Source: Bacteroidota bacterium
GTDB taxonomy: Bacteria; Bacteroidota; Bacteroidia; B-17B0; Aurantibacillaceae
NCBI GenBank assembly: GCA_016702705.1
Contig: JADJDM010000001.1
Span: forward strand, 124,001-188,000
Reading direction: 5' to 3'
DNA length: 64,000 nucleotides
The position numbers were made by a program, and so were the translations under genes. Each line of letters opens with the position of its first letter. The stretch's first letter is position 1. Of the stretch, positions 18,955 to 28,052 are shown in pieces. The notes beneath the pieces were generated by a model. That model had not been told where the DNA came from. It made no database searches and saw only the letters and a program-made list of their open reading frames with translations.

Positions 18955-18980
18955 TTTGCCAATATTAATCCCATTAAAGC

Positions 18981-19437
18981 ATGAAATTATTTTATAACCT
19001 AAACTTAGAAGAAACAAATCCATTTAAAATAGCACGTTTCAACTTGATTTGGCGCGCAAACTATGTGCTATCAATATTATTTGTTCTTTAATAATTCCGC
19101 TTATATTATTCAAAATAATATACCATCGGTACTACTATTTATTTTTGCTTTACTTATTACCACTGGCTCTCTGATATTTTTATATAAAACAAAAAAAACC
19201 GCGCCTATTTACTTTTTTATTGCAACCCTAGGTATAATTCTACCTGTGCTATCGGCAAATTATATGCTTGAAGACAATCACTATGGAAACATAGTTTGGA
19301 TAATCGTTGCTATCTGCATAGCATATTTTGGGCTAGGAGCAAAAATTGGAAAGTATTATGCGCTTGCTGGTATTATTGGACTTGCTATTCTATATACTTT
19401 TTTCTTAACGAAAATACACGGCTTACCCGAACATTAA
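18981..19437 (+). CDS. Sensor histidine kinase, N-terminal membrane part (frameshifted)
   Basis: Start ATG 18981 (MKLFYNLNLEETNPF), 26 bases after the phosphatase, in a cytoplasmic-then-membrane arrangement typical of Bacteroidota LytTR-partner kinases. The frame shifts near 19085 (TTT before G, one T too many), so the region continues from 19063 as a membrane part with about four helices (VLLFIFALLITTGSLIFLY, YFFIATLGIILPVLSANYM, IVWIIVAICIAYFGLG, ALAGIIGLAILYTFF). A second shift in the T run at 19408-19413 joins it to the kinase core. One insertion and one deletion restore the net length (about 414 residues). Confidence 0.7.
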
Positions 19438-20225
19438 ATCTTATCGATAAAACCGCACTCACTCTTGAAGTATCTATAGCCATATCAATGGTGTTTTACA
19501 TTATTTATCAATACACTAACCTTTATACCTTATCAGAAAAAAAAGTGATGGCTACTAATAATGAATTAGAATTACAGAACACAACAATTCAAAAACAAAA
19601 TCAAGAAAAAGAAATCCTTTTAAAAGAAATACATCATAGAGTAAAAAACAATTTGCAATTAGTTTCAAGTTTGCTAAACCTGCAGTCCAATTCAATAAGC
19701 GATGCTACAGTTGTATCTGCAATACAAGAAGGGCAAAGTAGAATTAAAACAATGTCGATTTTGCACCATAGGCTATATCAAAACGACGGCGATTTTTCAA
19801 AACTTAGCTTTAAAGAATACACAACTGATTTAATCAATTCAATACATACTACTTATTCCAACAAAAAAGTGAATACAGAAATTGACATTAAAATTGAAAA
19901 CATTCATTTAGACATCGACACGGCAATTCCATTAGGATTAATAATTAATGAACTAACCACAAACGCATATAAATATGCACTTGCCGAAGGAGGCAGTCTA
20001 TTGGTTTCAATTACTTCTATCCAAAACAATGAATATAAACTTCATATAAAAGACAGTGGAAAAGGAATGCCCTTTCATATAGATTTTGAAAACATAAACA
20101 CCTTAGGTTTAAAGTTAGTAAAGATACTTAGCAAACAAATTAAAGGTAACTTAAGTTATTTTTATGACGATGGTGCAAATTTTGTTATTACATTTATAGA
20201 TAAATCAATCAGCTCTGAAATCTAG
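19407..20225 (+). CDS. Sensor histidine kinase, HisKA_2/HATPase core
   Basis: Cytoplasmic half of the kinase. A final membrane helix (VSIAISMVFYIIYQYTN) and a coiled linker precede the HisKA_2 dimerisation domain with the phospho-acceptor His in KEIHHRVKNNLQLVSSLL. The HATPase_c domain follows (N box IINELTTNAYKYAL, G1 box LHIKDSGKGMP). Its frame starts by homology at about 19407, after the T-run deletion. It ends 3 bases before the LytTR regulator, which is the probable phosphotransfer partner. HisKA_2 kinases usually lack the standard HisKA domain but act similarly. Confidence 0.88.
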   Translation, partial: NENTRLTRTLNLIDKTALTLEVSIAISMVFYIIYQYTNLYTLSEKKVMATNNELELQNTTIQKQNQEKEILLKEIHHRVKNNLQLVSSLLNLQSNSISDATVVSAIQEGQSRIKTMSILHHRLYQNDGDFSKLSFKEYTTDLINSIHTTYSNKKVNTEIDIKIENIHLDIDTAIPLGLIINELTTNAYKYALAEGGSLLVSITSIQNNEYKLHIKDSGKGMPFHIDFENINTLGLKLVKILSKQIKGNLSYFYDDGANFVITFIDKSISSEI

Positions 20226-20228
20226 CGC

Positions 20229-20930
20229 ATGAAAATTTTATTAGTAGAAGACGAATTAATTATTGCAGAAGACATGAAAGTTATGTTAGAAAAACTTAAC
20301 TATCATGTTATTGGTATTGCTGTTAATTATGACGAAGCCATTCAACTTATTAAATCTAATATTCCTGATTTAGTTTTGGTAGATATTACGATAGAAGGAA
20401 CAAAAGATGGAATTGACCTTGTAGCTCACATCAACGAGTACTTTGATATTCCAGTAATCTTTGCTACTTCAAATACTGATGTTTCAACCGTTGAAAAAGC
20501 AAAAAAGGTAATATCACATGGGTATTTATTGAAACCTTTTTCACAAGATGATTTGTACACCTCCATTGAACTCGCAATTGCCAATTACAAAAAAACTACA
20601 AGGGTTAATCAAAAACCAAAAGATTCTATCTTCATAAAGGACAATGACTTGTTTGTTAGAGTTAATATAGATGAAATACTTTGGTTAAAATCAGATGGTA
20701 ATTACACTGATGTTCAAGCAGAGAAAAAGTGTTATGTAGTTAGAGGCACTGTAAAAGAAATTTTGGACGAGCTAGACGAGCGATTTATTCGTGTACACAA
20801 ATCATACGTTGTTCAATTAAAAAAAATAGAGGCAGTAGGTTCTGCACATTTAATTATTAAAGGTCACGAAATACCTATTGGCAAAATGCACAAAGAAAGT
20901 ATTTTGTCGAATCTCAAACTACTCAGATAA
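20229..20930 (+). CDS. LytTR family response regulator
   Basis: Protein of 233 residues. Receiver domain at residues 1-120, with acidic pocket residues in VEDELIIAED, the phospho-acceptor Asp in LVLVDITIEG, a Thr-type switch region in VIFATSN and the Lys in YLLKPF. The C-terminal LytTR DNA-binding domain (about 130-233) has FIKDNDLFVRVNIDEILWLKS and IRVHKSYVVQLKKIEAV. It lies 3 bases after the kinase, so the pair is almost certainly one two-component system, with the SpoIIE phosphatase upstream. Target genes are unknown; the T9SS and collagen-like genes just downstream are candidates. Confidence 0.93.
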   Translation: MKILLVEDELIIAEDMKVMLEKLNYHVIGIAVNYDEAIQLIKSNIPDLVLVDITIEGTKDGIDLVAHINEYFDIPVIFATSNTDVSTVEKAKKVISHGYLLKPFSQDDLYTSIELAIANYKKTTRVNQKPKDSIFIKDNDLFVRVNIDEILWLKSDGNYTDVQAEKKCYVVRGTVKEILDELDERFIRVHKSYVVQLKKIEAVGSAHLIIKGHEIPIGKMHKESILSNLKLLR

Positions 20931-21065
20931 TCAGTTTTTTGATTTTCATACCTACTCTGTAGTATTACATACCATTTTTTTGCCCTACCTAAATCATTTG
21001 TCGATTTTAGTTTAGTCAAATTGAATTTTAATTCATTAAAAGTTTGACCAATTAAAAAAGACGAT

Positions 21066-21542
21066 ATGAAAAAAACAAAACAAATTGCCTTATTCTTTTT
21101 GAGTTTATGCAGCTCAATTGGTTTTGCGCAAGAAGCAACAAATGCATCAGGAGGCAACGCCTCAGGAATTGGCGGCTCAGCAAGTTACAGTGTAGGTCAA
21201 GCGTCTTACACAACTAACTCAAATGCCAATGGTAACATTAGCCAAGGTGTTCAACAAGCTTTTGAAATCTTCTCTGTAGGAATTGCAGAAAATAATTTCA
21301 AAACATCTTTATCAGCATTTCCAAATCCAACAAGTGATTACCTTATTTTAAATGTAGATGAAACTCAACTCTCTAATTTATCATTTCAATTAATTGATGT
21401 ACAAGGCAAAGTGCTAATTACTGAATTAATTCTTCAAGGACAAACAAAAATAAACACCTTGGAGTTGCCAGCAGCATCCTACTTCTTAAACATTATTCAA
21501 AACAATAAACAAGTTAAATCTTTCAAAATCATAAAAAAATAA
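21066..21542 (+). CDS. Small T9SS type A sorting domain protein
   Basis: Protein of 158 residues with a signal peptide (KQIALFFLSLCSSIGFAQ). The short mature domain is the Bacteroidota pattern GGSASYSVGQASYTTN...GVQQAFEI, followed directly by a sorting domain (SLSAFPNPTSDYLILNV, FQLIDVQGKVLITE, PAASYFLNI, SFKIIKK). It therefore looks like export cargo that is mostly sorting signal. It sits 4 bases from the collagen-like gene and probably forms an operon with it. Confidence 0.85.
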   Translation: MKKTKQIALFFLSLCSSIGFAQEATNASGGNASGIGGSASYSVGQASYTTNSNANGNISQGVQQAFEIFSVGIAENNFKTSLSAFPNPTSDYLILNVDETQLSNLSFQLIDVQGKVLITELILQGQTKINTLELPAASYFLNIIQNNKQVKSFKIIKK

Positions 21543-21546
21543 ACCC

Positions 21547-22365
21547 ATGAAAAAAATAATTACTCTCTTCGCGGCTACATTATTAACGGTGAATGTATTC
21601 GCTCAATCACCTGAAAAAATGAGTTATCAAGCCGTTATTCGTGATGCTTCTAATGCATTAGTTGTTGGAACTCCTGTAGGAATGCAAATAAGTATATTAC
21701 AAGGTTCTTCATCTGGAACAGCAGTTTATGTTGAAACACAAACTCCTTCAACAAACGCAAACGGATTAGTTAGTATTGAAATTGGAGCAGGCACAGTTGT
21801 TTCTGGAACTTTTTCAACTATCGATTGGACTGCAGGTCCATATTTTATTAAAACAGAAACCGACCCAAGCGGTGGAACAAACTATACAATTACTGGAACA
21901 AGTCAATTGTTAAGTGTTCCTTATGCATTATATGCTAAAACATCTGGAAGCTCTACCCCTGGACCACAGGGACCACAAGGTATGCCAGGAACTCCAGGTA
22001 TGCAAGGCACACCTGGAATTCAAGGGCCTCCAGGCAACGTAGGCCCTCAAGGTCCTGCTGGATTAACATTAGAAATTACTGCCATTGGTTCGGCTGGTCT
22101 TCCTGCAATTGCAACAACTAATCAACTTGTTAGAATTACTGGTGATTTTGAGTTAACACTTCCTGCTAACCCATCTGATGCACAAATGATTATTATTGTT
22201 ACCTCTGCAACACAAGCAACAATTAATTCAAACGGCAAAAATATACGTGATGGTGCTAACTTCTTAGGCACTGGTACATTTGCTTTAGATACAGGTTTTG
22301 GAAGCCCAAAATCAATGATTTTAATTTATGACACTTTTAATTGGAGTGTAATAAGTAAAAATTAA
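21547..22365 (+). CDS. Collagen-like repeat surface protein
   Basis: Protein of 272 residues with a signal peptide (ITLFAATLLTVNVFAQ). An N-terminal globular beta domain (MSYQAVIRDASNALVVG, then YTITGTSQLLSVPYALYAKT) is common in Bacteroidota exported proteins. It is followed by about ten G-x-y triplets at residues 138-174 (GPQGPQGMPGTPGMQ and more), then a beta-rich C-terminal domain. The triplets should form a short collagen-like triple helix, giving a trimeric surface fibre. No sorting domain is seen; the partner gene upstream has one. A terminator follows. Confidence 0.85.
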   Translation: MKKIITLFAATLLTVNVFAQSPEKMSYQAVIRDASNALVVGTPVGMQISILQGSSSGTAVYVETQTPSTNANGLVSIEIGAGTVVSGTFSTIDWTAGPYFIKTETDPSGGTNYTITGTSQLLSVPYALYAKTSGSSTPGPQGPQGMPGTPGMQGTPGIQGPPGNVGPQGPAGLTLEITAIGSAGLPAIATTNQLVRITGDFELTLPANPSDAQMIIIVTSATQATINSNGKNIRDGANFLGTGTFALDTGFGSPKSMILIYDTFNWSVISKN

Positions 22366-22374
22366 ACTCAATAA

Positions 22375-22407
22375 CAAAAGCCTACTAATCCAAGTAGGCT
22401 TTTGTTT
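22375..22407 (+). terminator. Rho-independent terminator
   Basis: A perfect 12-bp stem (CAAAAGCCTACT with AGTAGGCTTTTG), 6-base loop and T-rich tail directly after the collagen-like gene. Confidence 0.9.
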
Positions 22408-22455
22408 GCTATTTATCTAGCTTTTTTGAAGCAACCAAAAATTAAAAAAACCACT

Positions 22456-22614
22456 ATGATTAATTTAATTGTTGCTGTAATAACATCTCCACAGATAGCT
22501 CTTCAAAATAGCAATAAAAACGCTCAGGAGAAAAGCGAAAACTGCTTGGATAAAAGTGGAAAAGTAAAAAAGAAGAGTAAGCAAATTACCAAACAGCAAA
22601 ACGCTATTTCTTAA
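22456..22614 (+). CDS. Doubtful small basic ORF
   Basis: A 52-codon, lysine-rich frame (MINLIVAVITSPQ to the end) in the 270-base gap between the terminator and the convergent LamG-like gene. No family, no obvious promoter. It may be chance; the rest of the gap shows nothing. Confidence 0.15.
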   Translation: MINLIVAVITSPQIALQNSNKNAQEKSENCLDKSGKVKKKSKQITKQQNAIS

Positions 22615-22634
22615 GAACAAATGTTAGTTCAAAC

Positions 22635-24476
22635 TCAATTCACAATAACCTTAACTGGATACTTAACGCCTTCAACAATAAAATTCACAAAATACTGTCC
22701 TGCAACAATTTTTTCTTGAGGTATTATTTGAACTGTATTTGTTGCCGATGATGATGAAATAAATTGATTAGAATAAACCAACTTCCCATCCATACTATAC
22801 ATTTCAATCATTACTTCATGTTCGTTTTCTATTCCCGAAAAATCTACAGAAAATTCTCCTTGATTTGGATTTGGAAAAACTACAAACTTTATGTTTTTTG
22901 ATTCTTCTCTATCCACAGAAATAATTGAATGGTATTCAAACTTACCATCATGATCGATTTGTTTTAACCGATAATACGAAGTCCCTGAATAAGGGTTGAG
23001 ATCAATAAAGCTGTAAACTAAATTAGACGTAGAATTTCCACCTTGAGCTTTAGACGATTCATTACCAATCTTTTCAAAAACAATTCCATCTTTGCTTCTT
23101 TCAATTTCGAAACGATTATTATTTATCTCTGTTGCAGTAATCCAATTTAATACTATTGTTGAACTTTCTGGTTGCGCATAAAATTCTGTTAACTCAATTG
23201 GAAGAGGTGTTTGTGTTGAATTAGCTGTTCCAAATGAAAAACGTTGGCCATTATCAATATCAACACCACTCCATCTGTAAACTGTTCCACTAACTAAAGT
23301 AGCAGTAAAATCAGGTGTTTCATCGCTTAATAAACCATCATTATCCTTATCTATTAATAAAGCTAAATCGCTTGCGGTAACACTGCCAAGGCCCGCTAAA
23401 TCAACACTCACATCAATTGTTCCAACTTCTCCAACTTCAGAGGCGCGCCACGTTCTTGACATACGTGCTTGCACGCCAGTAGGAACATCAGTAGTATTAT
23501 TTGCATTCACAGAAACATTATCGTGTCCCCAAATTAAAAATTCATTATCACCTAAATTATTAGGGCTATTAATTTTTACTATACCTGTTCCTTGTGCATC
23601 ATTATGAATATTTGAAGCATCCACTCTACCAATACCTGCAACTTCATAATCAAAATTTCCATTGCCAACATCATCCATTAAATAATGGTCGTTTGCAGCA
23701 CTTGTTAAACCGTATTTAGCCGCTAAATAATTCTCAATAATAATTCGTTGTGCTGAATTTACTTTTGTATTAAAAAGAATCATCTCAGTAAGATCTCCTA
23801 CAAATCCATTAGTTCCTGAAGTATTTCCTCCTAAATTAAAATATTGGGATGCATGACTATTATATGTAGAAGTATTTGCTCGGCTCAAAAGCAAAGTGCC
23901 ATTCCTATACAATTGTTTACCTGAGGTTGCGTTTGCGTCGTAAGACCAAAAAGAATAGCTGGTTAAATTTGCTAAACCACCAACATCCATCCTAGCATCA
24001 TTCGTACAACAAGTTCCAATATCAAAATAAACGGTTCCCGACCAAGGTATATGGCATGTAAATCTAGTTGTTCCAACCAAGGCATCTGTAGTATAAACAC
24101 AAGAAGTTTGAGTTGTATTATCTGCCCTACAAACGACAAAGGTGGACGCTTCTGTGTTTACAAAATTTGTTGTCGTCAAATTAAGTCCTGTTCTCAAACG
24201 ATTTGAACCTGAAAAACTTATTTCACTAAATCCGTTTACAGCTGATGCAACTAAAGTAGGCCTTTGAGCTCCCGTTTCTCCTAAACTCAAACCAGAAATG
24301 CCTGCTGAATTCCTAATGCTATCCACATTCCCTGAAGTAGAAACAACTCCTGCATCGGTTCTATACCACATTTTTAAAGAAGAAGTGCCTGTTGATGTTC
24401 CAACTCCACCAGGGCCCGTTTGTGCAAAAGTTAAATTACTTAATGCTAAGCAAAATATTCCAATTACTTTTCTCAT
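22635..24476 (-). CDS. LamG-like lectin-fold protein with T9SS type A sorting domain
   Basis: Protein of 613 residues with a signal peptide (VIGIFCLALSNLTFAQ). A concanavalin A-like lectin/glucanase-fold region (residues 30-260; SLKMWYRTDAGV, NGFSEISFSGSNRLRTG and IIENYLAAKYGL) comes first. A repeat-like domain with EFLIWGHDNVSV and two immunoglobulin/fibronectin-like domains (PLPIELTEFYAQ, then YSFIDLNPYSGTSYYRLKQID) follow. The C-terminus is a sorting domain (FVVFPNPNQGEFSVDF, EMYSMDGKLVYS, QYFVNFIV). It is expected to be exported by T9SS and attached to the surface. Ligand unknown. Confidence 0.88.
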   Translation of the reverse strand: MRKVIGIFCLALSNLTFAQTGPGGVGTSTGTSSLKMWYRTDAGVVSTSGNVDSIRNSAGISGLSLGETGAQRPTLVASAVNGFSEISFSGSNRLRTGLNLTTTNFVNTEASTFVVCRADNTTQTSCVYTTDALVGTTRFTCHIPWSGTVYFDIGTCCTNDARMDVGGLANLTSYSFWSYDANATSGKQLYRNGTLLLSRANTSTYNSHASQYFNLGGNTSGTNGFVGDLTEMILFNTKVNSAQRIIIENYLAAKYGLTSAANDHYLMDDVGNGNFDYEVAGIGRVDASNIHNDAQGTGIVKINSPNNLGDNEFLIWGHDNVSVNANNTTDVPTGVQARMSRTWRASEVGEVGTIDVSVDLAGLGSVTASDLALLIDKDNDGLLSDETPDFTATLVSGTVYRWSGVDIDNGQRFSFGTANSTQTPLPIELTEFYAQPESSTIVLNWITATEINNNRFEIERSKDGIVFEKIGNESSKAQGGNSTSNLVYSFIDLNPYSGTSYYRLKQIDHDGKFEYHSIISVDREESKNIKFVVFPNPNQGEFSVDFSGIENEHEVMIEMYSMDGKLVYSNQFISSSSATNTVQIIPQEKIVAGQYFVNFIVEGVKYPVKVIVN

Positions 24477-24559
24477 GATACTTTTATTAAACTTGGCTTA
24501 TACAATTATAATCAATTTTTATAAAAAATCAAAGACGCTAAATAAATTATAAACACTAA

Positions 24560-25486
24560 CTATAGTTTAACTCTCTTCAACTGCTCATCAACCAATGCCA
24601 AGCCTTCTTCAAACGAATGGGGCTTATAACCTAAAACAGTTTTTGCTTTATCAATTATGAAACCTGTATTTGGTGGACGCTTTGCTGGCTGTTTAATTCC
24701 TTCACTTGTACTTGGTGTAATTAAACTTTTATCCAATTTCCAAAAATCAGCAACACGTGTTACTAATTCAAGTATATGCATATAATCTGGTCCAGAAATA
24801 TTAAATACACCTTCCGCAGATTTTTTGGCAATTAAAATACAACCATCAGCTAAATCCTCTGCTAAGGTTGGTGTTCTAAACTGGTCATTAACTACATTAA
24901 TATTTTTCTTTTGTTCCAAAGCTCCTTTTGCCCACAATACAATATTGCTTCTACTAGCATTATCAACCACACCGTAAACCAAAACAGTACGTGCAATTGA
25001 CCATCTTAAATTACTTTTTGAAACAATGTTTTCCGCCTCTAATTTCGACCAACCGTAGTAACTAAGCGGGGCAGGTTTTTCATCTTCATTTAAAGGTCCT
25101 TTTGTACCATCAAAAATAAAATCAGTTGAAACATGTACTAAATGTGGGTTATAACTTTCGGATTTTATTTTCTCTAAAGAAGTTACAATGTATTGCACTG
25201 CATCCACATTCATTTTTTTGCATTCGTCTTGTTGCAATTCACAAGCATCCACATTTGTCATAGCTGCAGTATGAATTACAATATCAGGTTGATATTTATT
25301 CAACACATCGCTTACGTTTTTTTTATCCGAAATGTCTAATGAACAATACTCATATCCGACTTGATCTAACAATCGATTTTCGCCACGCGCTGTTGCAATT
25401 AGTTGAACAGTGTTATCCAACTTAAGTTTGTAAACTAATTTTTGTCCAAGTAATCCGTTAGAACCAGTAATGAGTATTTTGTGCAT
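24560..25486 (-). CDS. SDR family NAD-dependent sugar nucleotide reductase, RmlD-like
   Basis: Protein of 308 residues of the extended SDR family. It has the nucleotide-binding glycine motif TGSNGLLGQKLV, the DSD-type start TAAMTNVDACE, and the catalytic YYGWSKLEAE (Tyr-x3-Lys) preceded by HVSTDFIFDG. It most resembles dTDP-4-dehydrorhamnose reductase and related NAD(P)H-dependent epimerase/reductases. No other rhamnose genes are adjacent, so the exact substrate is uncertain. It diverges from hemB. Confidence 0.82.
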   Translation of the reverse strand: MHKILITGSNGLLGQKLVYKLKLDNTVQLIATARGENRLLDQVGYEYCSLDISDKKNVSDVLNKYQPDIVIHTAAMTNVDACELQQDECKKMNVDAVQYIVTSLEKIKSESYNPHLVHVSTDFIFDGTKGPLNEDEKPAPLSYYGWSKLEAENIVSKSNLRWSIARTVLVYGVVDNASRSNIVLWAKGALEQKKNINVVNDQFRTPTLAEDLADGCILIAKKSAEGVFNISGPDYMHILELVTRVADFWKLDKSLITPSTSEGIKQPAKRPPNTGFIIDKAKTVLGYKPHSFEEGLALVDEQLKRVKL

Positions 25487-25560
25487 AAGCTATTTATTAA
25501 GCATGACAAAAGTAAGGAAAAGAAGAAGATGAAGAACAAGGATTTCACAGCAAATAAATG

Positions 25561-25568
25561 TAAATTTG
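25561..25568 (+). promoter_or_regulatory. Bacteroidota -7 element TAAATTTG
   Basis: Exact TAnnTTTG match 22 bases before the hemB ATG. The -33 region is weak (TTTC about 19 bases upstream). Consensus inference. Confidence 0.4.
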
Positions 25569-25590
25569 CGTTCAATTTAATCCCATTTTT

Positions 25591-26565
25591 ATGATTACGC
25601 ACCGTCCACGCAGAAACAGAAAATCACAAGCAATTCGTAACCTAGTTGAAGAAACAACCTTGAGTGTTAAGGATTTAATTTTCCCAATGTTTTTAATTGA
25701 TGGTAAAAACAAAAAGTCGGAAGTAAAATCAATGCCGGGTATTTACCGTCTTTCTAGTGATTTGCTTATTAAAGAAATGGAAAGCTGTATGAAGCTGGGC
25801 ATATCTACTTTTGATTTATTCCCTAACATTGCAGATAAATTAAAAAAAAAAACAGCAAGCGAAAGTTTAAATGAAAAAGGTTTATACTTAAGAACCATTC
25901 GTGAAATAAAAAAGAAATTACCCGAAGCTGTTATTATGTCGGATGTTGCAATGGATCCATACAGCAGCGATGGGCATGATGGATTTGTTGTGAATGGAGA
26001 AATTAAAAACGATGAAACTTTAGACATACTTGCAAAAATGGCTTTAGCACAAGCAGCCGCAGGTGTTGATATTATTGGGCCAAGCGATATGATGGATGGT
26101 AGAGTTGGTTACATTAGAGAGGAATTAGATATGGCAGGATTTACTGATGTATCTATAATGAGTTACACCGCAAAATACGCAAGTGCATTTTATGGTCCTT
26201 TTAGAGATGCATTAGATAGCGCTCCAAAATTTGGAGATAAAAAAACATATCAAATGAATCCTGCAAACAGCAAGGAAGCATTATTAGAAGCGCAATTAGA
26301 TTTAGAAGAAGGTGCAGATTTTTTAATGGTTAAACCTGCTTTATCTTATTTAGATATTATTAAGTCATTAAACGATAATTTCAATGTACCAATTGCTGCA
26401 TACAATGTAAGTGGAGAATATGCAATGGTGAAAGCTGCTGCAGCAAAGGGCTGGATAGATAACGATAGAATTCGTGATGAAATGTTATTAAGCATGAAAC
26501 GTGCAGGCGCAAAAATAATTCTTACTTATTTTGCTAAAGAGTACGCATTAAAACACAAGAAATAA
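25591..26565 (+). CDS. hemB: Porphobilinogen synthase (delta-aminolevulinic acid dehydratase)
   Basis: Protein of 324 residues catalysing condensation of two 5-aminolevulinate molecules to porphobilinogen in heme synthesis. It begins HRPRRNRKSQAIRNLVEET, as expected. Active-site regions are SYTAKYASAFYGPFRDA and FLMVKPALSYLDII, the latter with the Schiff-base lysine. The metal-site segment DVAMDPYSSDGHDG carries aspartates where the zinc-type enzyme has cysteines, so it belongs to the zinc-independent, probably magnesium-stimulated type. It is convergent with the flavoprotein, only 5 bases apart. Confidence 0.97.
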   Translation: MITHRPRRNRKSQAIRNLVEETTLSVKDLIFPMFLIDGKNKKSEVKSMPGIYRLSSDLLIKEMESCMKLGISTFDLFPNIADKLKKKTASESLNEKGLYLRTIREIKKKLPEAVIMSDVAMDPYSSDGHDGFVVNGEIKNDETLDILAKMALAQAAAGVDIIGPSDMMDGRVGYIREELDMAGFTDVSIMSYTAKYASAFYGPFRDALDSAPKFGDKKTYQMNPANSKEALLEAQLDLEEGADFLMVKPALSYLDIIKSLNDNFNVPIAAYNVSGEYAMVKAAAAKGWIDNDRIRDEMLLSMKRAGAKIILTYFAKEYALKHKK

Positions 26566-26570
26566 ATTTA

Positions 26571-28052
26571 CTAATCCGTCAACTTTTCCAATGGAGTGCA
26601 AACTCCATTTTCGCATAAGTAGCATTTTAATTTATCCTTAAACACATAAGGTTTGTAAATTGATTTGCCCAACAACATTCTTAAACATTCTTGAATACCT
26701 TCAATAATACTTGGATGTGGATGCATCATATCGGCCAAATCACGAATGCCTTGATTGGTGTGCATTAAATACGCAACCGCTTGTATGGCGCTACTAGCAT
26801 GCTCTCCAACTGCACGCATACCTAAAATCCGCATACCGTTATCGTTACTTATTAAAATTTTGAAAAAACCTTTTGTTTTACGCATTGCAATTGCGCGCGC
26901 ATTAGTACTGTAATCTAACTTAACTACCTTATGCGGAATTCCTTTTTTATTTAAATCTTGTTCGCTCATTCCAACACTTGCTACTTCTGGATTTAAAAAC
27001 ATGATAGTAGAAATGTTTTGGTAAGTAAGTGGCTTAATAGCAGGCCCAAACATACGCACAACAGCATGACGAGCCTCTCGCTCCCCAAGATTTACAAGAG
27101 CCATATCCGTTGAGGCATCACCAGCAACATAAATATTACTAACATTTGTTTGCGTATCATCATCCCAAATAGAACCTTTATCAGTTAACTTAACTCCTGC
27201 CTTTTCATAATCAATTTCTTCAATATTTGGAATTCTACCAACTGATACAAGAGCCTTCTCAACAGTAATTACTTCTGTTCTCCCATCTTTATATTCCAAT
27301 TCATATTCAACCATCCCATTCACTATATCCATTCGCTTTAAAGATGCTCCCGAATGAATGGTTGCCCCATGATTTTCTAAACTCTTACTAATTACTTCCG
27401 CAACATCTTCATCTTCGAAAGGTAAAATACGTTCTGCTTTATCAATTAAATAAACTTTAGTAAGCCCGAAACCTGCAAAAATAGTGGCAAATTCACAGCC
27501 AATAACACCCGCGCCCAACACAACCATGCTTTTTGGAAAAGAAGTAAGGTTTCGTATTCCATTACTAGTCATGATAATTTTTTCATCAATTGGAATGTGA
27601 GGCAAATATCTTGGACGACTTCCCGTTGCTATCATTATATTTTCAGCTTGCACCAATTTTGTGCTACCATCTTCCTTTTTTATTTCTACCGTATGTTTAT
27701 CTAAAAAACGTGCATGACCTTTTTCATATCTAAACTGTTGGCTTTCGATAGCACTTTCAAGCAATTGCAAATGAACTGTCATTTGTGTTTTACGCTCAAA
27801 AATCGCTTCTTTAACAGTATGATTAATATCGTCGAAAACAGGAGTATAGTTTGGCACCATTTCACGCATGGTACTAACTTTTTGAGATAACTCCCAAAGT
27901 GTTTTAGATGTAAGCACCCCATCATATACACCTGCCCCGCCAATTCGGTTTTTTTCAACTAATAGCACTTTCTTCTTAAAATCAAGAGCTCTCATTGCAC
28001 CTGCATAACCTGCAGGACCGCCACCAATAACAACCAAATCGTATTTTTCCAT
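26571..28052 (-). CDS. FAD-dependent pyridine nucleotide oxidoreductase without redox disulfide
   Basis: Protein of 493 residues related to dihydrolipoyl dehydrogenase and soluble transhydrogenase. FAD-binding VVIGGGPAGYAGAMRA, NAD-binding VVLGAGVIGCEFATIFAG, second FAD motif IYVAGDAS and the C-terminal dimerisation domain with HPHPSIIEGIQE are all present. The segment that normally carries the CxxxxC redox pair reads IGGAGVYDGVLTSK and has no cysteine, so disulfide chemistry at the flavin is lost. The C-terminus adds a cysteine cluster (CYLCENGVC). The family is often misnamed LpdA; a direct NAD(P)H-linked flavin oxidoreductase is more likely. Confidence 0.85.
   Translation of the reverse strand: MEKYDLVVIGGGPAGYAGAMRALDFKKKVLLVEKNRIGGAGVYDGVLTSKTLWELSQKVSTMREMVPNYTPVFDDINHTVKEAIFERKTQMTVHLQLLESAIESQQFRYEKGHARFLDKHTVEIKKEDGSTKLVQAENIMIATGSRPRYLPHIPIDEKIIMTSNGIRNLTSFPKSMVVLGAGVIGCEFATIFAGFGLTKVYLIDKAERILPFEDEDVAEVISKSLENHGATIHSGASLKRMDIVNGMVEYELEYKDGRTEVITVEKALVSVGRIPNIEEIDYEKAGVKLTDKGSIWDDDTQTNVSNIYVAGDASTDMALVNLGEREARHAVVRMFGPAIKPLTYQNISTIMFLNPEVASVGMSEQDLNKKGIPHKVVKLDYSTNARAIAMRKTKGFFKILISNDNGMRILGMRAVGEHASSAIQAVAYLMHTNQGIRDLADMMHPHPSIIEGIQECLRMLLGKSIYKPYVFKDKLKCYLCENGVCTPLEKLTD

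Noticed and set aside
21955..22075. Repeats suggesting a CRISPR or tandem DNA array
   Set aside because: These are the G-x-y codons of the collagen-like protein, in frame with it, not spaced direct repeats with spacers.
26571..28052. Pyruvate dehydrogenase E3 (lpdA)
   Set aside because: The redox cysteines are absent and no E1 or E2 genes are adjacent, so the name would be misleading.
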